From Bacteroidota bacterium (lineage in GTDB: Bacteria > Bacteroidota > Bacteroidia > Chitinophagales > Saprospiraceae), in contig QQUB01000059.1 in assembly GCA_008501835.1 (NCBI GenBank), positions 1-8,523 on the forward strand: a DNA stretch of 8,523 nucleotides. The letters run 5' to 3'. Shown one piece after another: positions 5,205-8,523 of this stretch; the first letter of the stretch is position 1, and each line of letters opens with the position of its first letter. The translations under genes were made by a program, and so were the position numbers. The notes beneath the pieces were generated by a model, which saw nothing but the letters and a program-made list of their open reading frames with translations, was not told where the DNA came from and ran no database searches.

Positions 5205-6518
5205 TCAGTGCCCGGTTCTTTCCGGAATCGATAATCCTTCACCGGAATCCCGCCACAAATGCCCTTTCGAAATCTCCCCTACCCTCGAACACCCCGATAA
5301 CCGCATTGTCAACTCAAACTCCGCCAACATATTTTTGATCACCTCTTCCACTCCTGAGGCACCTTTCAAGGCCAGCCCATATACATACGGACGACCAATA
5401 CAAACCGCAGAAGCACCCAAGGCCATCGCAATAAACATATCCGCCCCACTTCGCACGCCACTGTCCATAATTACAGGCACTTTACCGTCAGCAACTCTTA
5501 CGATATCCGGCAATGCCTCAATAGCCGCTATATTATAATCCACCTGACGCCCTCCATGATTAGACACGATAATCCCGTCCACACCATAGTCCAAAGCCTT
5601 TTGAGCATCCTGCGGATGAAGAATTCCTTTGATAAGAATAGGAAGTTTAGTGGATTCCCGCAACTTGGTCAAATCATCCCAATTCAAAGCAGTATTGGTG
5701 AAGATATCCACGAATTTCCGGACCGCTTTCAAGGGTAAGCCAGAGAAAAGATTTTTGAAAAAATTACCCTCATACCGCCAATTCAAAGCCAGCAAAGTAG
5801 CAATAGCTCCAAGACTCGGCTTTGGTTTTGAAATTGGTGAAGACAAGGGTTCGTGTATCAATTGCTGAAAAATTGGATCACTGGTATATTGCGCAATGCC
5901 CTTGCCTCTCAAATAAGGCAAATGCCCAAGATCTAAATCGCGGACCCTCCAGCCAGCAAGTTTGGTATCTACTGTCAATACAATTGCCTCGCAACCCGAT
6001 TGCTCAGCCCGATCCACAAAACTCTCCATCAAGGCATCCGACTTCCCCCAGTATAATTGAAACCACCTTGGAGCATCACCCATTTCTGCTGTAATCCGCT
6101 CAGTGGGAAAAGAAGCCTGACTGGAAATGATGAAAGGCGTCTGAGTTTTGGCAGCAGCTTTGGCCACAGCAATATCTGCTTGCCGATGTGCTATTTCAAT
6201 CACCCCAACCGGAGCCAACATCAATGGAGAAGCCAGTTTCCTGCCAAACATTTCAATCGAAAGATCAACCTCCGAAACATCATTTAACATCCTGGGAACA
6301 ATCCGCCATTTTGAAAAAGCCTCCACATTGTTAGCCATCCCCTGCTCCTTCCCTGCCCCTCCCGCAATAGAAGCAAAATTTTCTTCAGACAAGACCTCTT
6401 TAGCCCTTGCTTCGAGCTCAGCATATGACACAGGGATCAAAGGCTTCCGGTTACCCATCCCCCGCATAAAGATTTCCTTCTGCCGGTCAAGCGCACTAAA
6501 CTTAAAGGATTTTTTCAT
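5205..6518 (-). CDS. FMN-dependent alpha-hydroxy acid oxidase, lactate 2-monooxygenase-like
   Basis: A 437-residue TIM-barrel flavoprotein that oxidises L-2-hydroxy acids, most like the lactate 2-monooxygenase branch (SIAGGAG near 50-56; WRIVPRMLNDVSEVDLS; APRWFQLYWGKSD; VRDLDLGHLPYLRGKGIAQY). Family residues on this numbering: Tyr156 of QLYW, Asp184 of LTVDT, Lys297 of LIKGI, and His321 and Arg324 of SNHGGRQ, the catalytic base and substrate-binding pair; DSGVRSG (352-358) and GRPY (375-378) bind FMN phosphate. The stretch between Asp184 and Lys297 is long, like the lid loop of lactate monooxygenase. The position of the substrate-carboxylate Tyr (Tyr24 in glycolate oxidase) reads Ser50. The true substrate is unknown; lactate or another 2-hydroxy acid is plausible. 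I chose ATG 6518 over an upstream GTG (6560), because the 14 extra residues do not look like the family. It is convergent with recX. Confidence 0.9.
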   Translation of the reverse strand: MKKSFKFSALDRQKEIFMRGMGNRKPLIPVSYAELEARAKEVLSEENFASIAGGAGKEQGMANNVEAFSKWRIVPRMLNDVSEVDLSIEMFGRKLASPLMLAPVGVIEIAHRQADIAVAKAAAKTQTPFIISSQASFPTERITAEMGDAPRWFQLYWGKSDALMESFVDRAEQSGCEAIVLTVDTKLAGWRVRDLDLGHLPYLRGKGIAQYTSDPIFQQLIHEPLSSPISKPKPSLGAIATLLALNWRYEGNFFKNLFSGLPLKAVRKFVDIFTNTALNWDDLTKLRESTKLPILIKGILHPQDAQKALDYGVDGIIVSNHGGRQVDYNIAAIEALPDIVRVADGKVPVIMDSGVRSGADMFIAMALGASAVCIGRPYVYGLALKGASGVEEVIKNMLAEFELTMRLSGCSRVGEISKGHLWRDSGEGLSIPERTGH

Positions 6519-6590
6519 AAGAAATGAATTTTTGAAGATATTACCTCGACAAGGATTCACCTTTCTGAATACTCAAACTAAAACAACTAA

Positions 6591-6631
6591 ATTCCCCCTT
6601 TGGAGGAGTTAAATATGGAGGTGGATTCCCC
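6591..6631. repeat. CCCCCTTTGGAGG-type intergenic repeat
   Basis: The gap upstream of the FMN enzyme contains ATTCCCCCTTTGGAGGAGTT, then GGAGGTGGATTCCCC. This is the pattern of a degenerate, partly palindromic element that I recall seeing between genes in many Bacteroidota genomes. It contains no good promoter box and carries no ORF. It lies within the roughly 180-bp gap between the FMN enzyme start and the FkbM gene stop. Confidence 0.4.
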
Positions 6632-6656
6632 GACAATAAAATCACCCCTATCCACT

Positions 6657-6736
6657 CTAGGCCGTCAATCGTCCACCGTAAACCGTCTACCGTTTTTCGT
6701 CTACCGTTTTCCGTCCACCGTCAACACCGCCACCGT
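6657..6736 (-). repeat. Heptanucleotide repeat array (ACGGTNG)
   Basis: Read on the minus strand from 6721 the sequence falls into contiguous heptamers: ACGGTGG, ACGGAAA, ACGGTAG, ACGAAAA, ACGGTAG, ACGGTTT, ACGGTGG, ACGATTG, then ACGGC. All start with ACG and keep a strict 7-nt step. One more ACGGTGG lies about 15 nt further right (to 6736). The array overlaps the last codons of the FkbM-type gene, whose TAG stop is part of an ACGGTAG unit. Confidence 0.75.
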
Positions 6737-7492
6737 ATCCGCATCAAAAAACTTCAATTCATACCCTAACCCACGAAGATACTCCTGACAAGCTAAATAA
6801 TCCTCCTCCGATAAATGCGTATGCTCAAAAGCCACCACGCCCGGTTTCATCAAATTAAAGTCAAATAATTTAATAACCTCATAATCAAACCCCTCCGTAT
6901 CGATGTGTAGGAGGTCTACTTTTTTAACATCATACTCTTTAAGCAAAGTTGGAAAACTTACGCACTGTACTTCATCATAGGTAATATAATCTTCCTTATT
7001 TTCCGGAGGTATGATTCCATATTTCTTACATTGACGATCCACATGCCCGTCAGCAATCCTGTCCTCCACATGCTGCCGCAAAAAGGAACTGATCCCGCTG
7101 GCCCACCGATCGTCTGAAAAGGCAATCTTGTACAGTTTTTTGGGTTCGTTATTTTCGGCAATGGCCTTATTCACCAGATGAACCTGCCCTTTCGGATATA
7201 CTTTTGTCAACTTGGAAAAAGCAGTGGCCTGAGGTTCCATCATGATGCCTTTCCACTGGTCTCTTTTTATAAATTTATACAACGGATCGTGCTGGACACC
7301 ATCGTTACTCCCCACCTGTATGAAGAAAACATTAGGGGCCTTTCTGGAATATTCATCCAAAAACTCAACAAAGGTACCGGGCTTGGGCTTCCACATCGAT
7401 TTATAATACCAGCGCACAATAGCCGGATTGGAAGCGAGCAGTTTAACCCGGAGTTGAGTAAAAAAGGATTTAATTAAGCTTTTGGCATTCAT
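6701..7492 (-). CDS. FkbM family methyltransferase
   Basis: A 263-residue AdoMet-dependent O-methyltransferase-like protein. The AdoMet-binding motif I is FFIQVGSNDGVQHDPLY (56-72), the acidic residue after strand 2 is in MMEPQ (84-88), and the FkbM signature is LLHIDTEGFDYEVIKLFD (194-211), followed by VVAFEH (219-224). FkbM-type enzymes methylate hydroxyls of polyketides, sugars or glycans. The substrate here cannot be inferred, as the neighbours (an FMN oxidase and hppD) give no polysaccharide or polyketide context. The ATG at 7492 is the start; no Shine-Dalgarno is evident. The last codons (TVDGKR, then TAG) come from a heptanucleotide repeat array, so the original C-terminus may have been altered. 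Conserved motifs are all upstream of this and intact. Confidence 0.87.
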   Translation of the reverse strand: MNAKSLIKSFFTQLRVKLLASNPAIVRWYYKSMWKPKPGTFVEFLDEYSRKAPNVFFIQVGSNDGVQHDPLYKFIKRDQWKGIMMEPQATAFSKLTKVYPKGQVHLVNKAIAENNEPKKLYKIAFSDDRWASGISSFLRQHVEDRIADGHVDRQCKKYGIIPPENKEDYITYDEVQCVSFPTLLKEYDVKKVDLLHIDTEGFDYEVIKLFDFNLMKPGVVAFEHTHLSEEDYLACQEYLRGLGYELKFFDADTVAVLTVDGKR

Positions 7493-7532
7493 CCGGTAAA
7501 TGTATGGATTAGATTCGATGATTGTAAAGGCC

Positions 7533-7555
7533 CGTTCAAAAACTTATTTTGAACG
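7533..7555. promoter_or_regulatory. Perfect 9-bp inverted repeat upstream of the FkbM gene
   Basis: CGTTCAAAA-N5-TTTTGAACG (7533-7541 and 7547-7555) lies 41 bp upstream of the FkbM start codon and right next to the A-run of the hppD terminator. On the minus strand it includes TAAGTTTT, one base off a -7 box, so it could be an operator overlapping an FkbM promoter or an extra hairpin of the terminator region. Confidence 0.35.
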
Positions 7556-7556
7556 C

Positions 7557-7596
7557 AAAAAAAAAGCGCAAGATCCGATACCTACGAACCTTGCGC
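7557..7596 (-). terminator. Rho-independent terminator of hppD
   Basis: On the minus strand GCGCAAG (7590-7596) pairs perfectly with CTTGCGC (7566-7572) and is followed by nine T (7557-7565). It lies about 100 bp after the hppD stop, so hppD and the FkbM gene are probably separate transcripts. Confidence 0.85.
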
Positions 7597-7609
7597 ACAC
7601 CTTGTTAAC

Positions 7610-7655
7610 TCCCGGCTAAAGCACGGGAACCTGTCCGCGGCAAGCATTGCCGGGA
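7610..7655. repeat. GC-rich foldable element in the hppD 3' region
   Basis: A 46-nt element bounded by a perfect 7-bp inverted repeat, TCCCGGC/GCCGGGA (7610-7616 and 7649-7655). Inside it, GGCAA-GCA-TTGCC (7639-7651) can form an alternative hairpin that would compete with the outer stem. It lies between the hppD stop and the terminator and is GC-richer than its surroundings. It could be a REP-like dispersed palindrome or a structured mRNA 3' end; I cannot tell without other copies. Confidence 0.45.
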
Positions 7656-7696
7656 TTTCTCTTCGTTCAACTTGCGGTTAAACCTTTGAGGATTTT

Positions 7697-8523
7697 TTAT
7701 AGCGTTCCTCTCAATTCTTGCTCCCGCTCGATAGATTCAAACAACGCCTTGAAGTTACCTTTACCAAACGACTTGGCACCGGCGCGCTGAATGATCTCAT
7801 AAAATACGGTTGGGCGATCCTGAACAGGCTTTGTGAAAATTTGCAACAAATATCCTTCCTCATCACGATCGACCAGAATATTAAGTCTTCTCAGTTCTTC
7901 AATTTCCTCCTTGATCTCTCCTACCCTTTCGGTGAGATCATCATAGTAGTTATCAGGCACATACAAAAAGTCCACACCGTTCTTACGCAATTGATCAACA
8001 GTGTAGATGATGTTATCTGTCGCCATGGCAACGTGCTGCACACCCGCAGTTTTGTAAAAATCGAGATACTCTTCAATCTGGGATTTTTTACGGCCATCAG
8101 CAGGTTCGTTAATCGGAAATTTGATAAAACCATTTCCATTTGAAACCACTTTACTCATCAGAGCAGTGTATTCCGTGGAGATATCCTTGTCATCAAAAGA
8201 CAACAATAAATTGAAGCCCATAACATTTTTGTAGAACTCCACCCACTCATTCATCTGTCCTAACTCCACGTTTCCAACACAGTGGTCGATGTAGCGGAAG
8301 CCAAGAGGTTTGATTTCCATAGTACTCTTTCTCTCTACAAATCCTGGCATGAAAGGACCATTGTAATTTTTACGCTCAACGAAAGTGTGAATGGTCTCTC
8401 CGTAAGTATAAATGGACGCCCTTCTGATCACGCCATATTCGTCCTCCATCACCTGAAGGGGAGCTGCTGATTTTGCGCCTCTTTCTATCGCAGTATTATA
8501 AGCACTTTCAGCATCCACAACTT
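7697..8523 (-). CDS. hppD: 4-hydroxyphenylpyruvate dioxygenase, C-terminal part (5' end beyond the window)
   Basis: This Fe(II) enzyme converts 4-hydroxyphenylpyruvate to homogentisate in tyrosine catabolism. The frame is open to the right edge; 274 residues of a roughly 350-400-residue protein are seen. All three iron ligands of the family are in view, numbered from the GTG codon at 8518: His79 (RYIDHCVGNV), His162 (GVQHVAMATDN) and Glu241 (PTVFYEIIQR). Their spacing (83 and 79) is like that of the Pseudomonas enzyme (His161, His240, Glu322). The segment LLQIFTKPVQDRPTVFYEI and the C-terminal GAKSFGKGNFKALFESIE are also diagnostic and close the active site. The GTG at 8518 is not a start: the protein clearly continues upstream. 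Its own terminator follows about 100 bp after the stop. Partners such as homogentisate dioxygenase are not in view. Confidence 0.96.
   Translation of the reverse strand, partial: VVDAESAYNTAIERGAKSAAPLQVMEDEYGVIRRASIYTYGETIHTFVERKNYNGPFMPGFVERKSTMEIKPLGFRYIDHCVGNVELGQMNEWVEFYKNVMGFNLLLSFDDKDISTEYTALMSKVVSNGNGFIKFPINEPADGRKKSQIEEYLDFYKTAGVQHVAMATDNIIYTVDQLRKNGVDFLYVPDNYYDDLTERVGEIKEEIEELRRLNILVDRDEEGYLLQIFTKPVQDRPTVFYEIIQRAGAKSFGKGNFKALFESIEREQELRGTL

Noticed and set aside
6519..6560. An N-terminal extension of the FMN enzyme to GTG 6560
   Set aside because: The 14 added residues do not resemble the family and an ATG at 6518 is available right after them.
5205..8523. One leftward operon of hppD, the FkbM gene and the FMN enzyme
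   Set aside because: A strong terminator follows hppD, and a roughly 180-bp gap with repeats separates the other two genes; their functions also do not form an obvious pathway.

Overview
The window is a piece of a Bacteroidota chromosome. The main reasons are upstream boxes matching the Bacteroidota -7 consensus TAnnTTTG, the near absence of Shine-Dalgarno sequences, a HYC_CC_PP family protein (a lineage-specific family), and protein sequences typical of that phylum. I cannot place it more precisely than phylum. All protein genes except recX are on the minus strand, so the text below follows transcription from right to left where useful.

Left third (1-3166, visibly AT-richer): a heavy-metal, probably copper/silver, resistance module read leftward. 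It has a small AraC-type regulator whose N-terminus carries a CxxC heavy-metal-associated motif, then an exported His/Cys-rich HYC_CC_PP protein, then the 5' part of a CusA-type RND efflux pump that runs off the left edge. A perfect dyad (TTTACA-N6-TGTAAA) lies just upstream of a TAnnTTTG box in front of the HYC_CC_PP gene and is a candidate operator. The usual CusB/CusC partners are not visible and may lie to the left.

Middle (3350-5135): a CAU-anticodon tRNA gene (probably elongator Met) with its own promoter and a strong terminator separates the metal module from the rest. Then come a heptanucleotide-repeat palindromic element, an MscS mechanosensitive channel gene and, divergently, recX, whose promoter region carries a perfect 7-bp dyad.

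Right part (5205-8523): a lactate-2-monooxygenase-like FMN enzyme, an FkbM-type methyltransferase and the 3' three quarters of hppD (4-hydroxyphenylpyruvate dioxygenase, tyrosine catabolism). hppD ends in a GC-rich folded element and a strong terminator, so these three genes are probably not one operon. Several intergenic gaps here hold degenerate repeats (heptamers ACGGTNG, CACAAAG units, a CCCCCTTTGGAGG element), and one heptamer array supplies the last codons and stop of the FkbM gene.

Most of the window right of the tRNA is ordinary core genome. The metal module is the most interesting system: a metal-binding AraC regulator paired with a poorly understood exported metal-binding protein and an RND pump.
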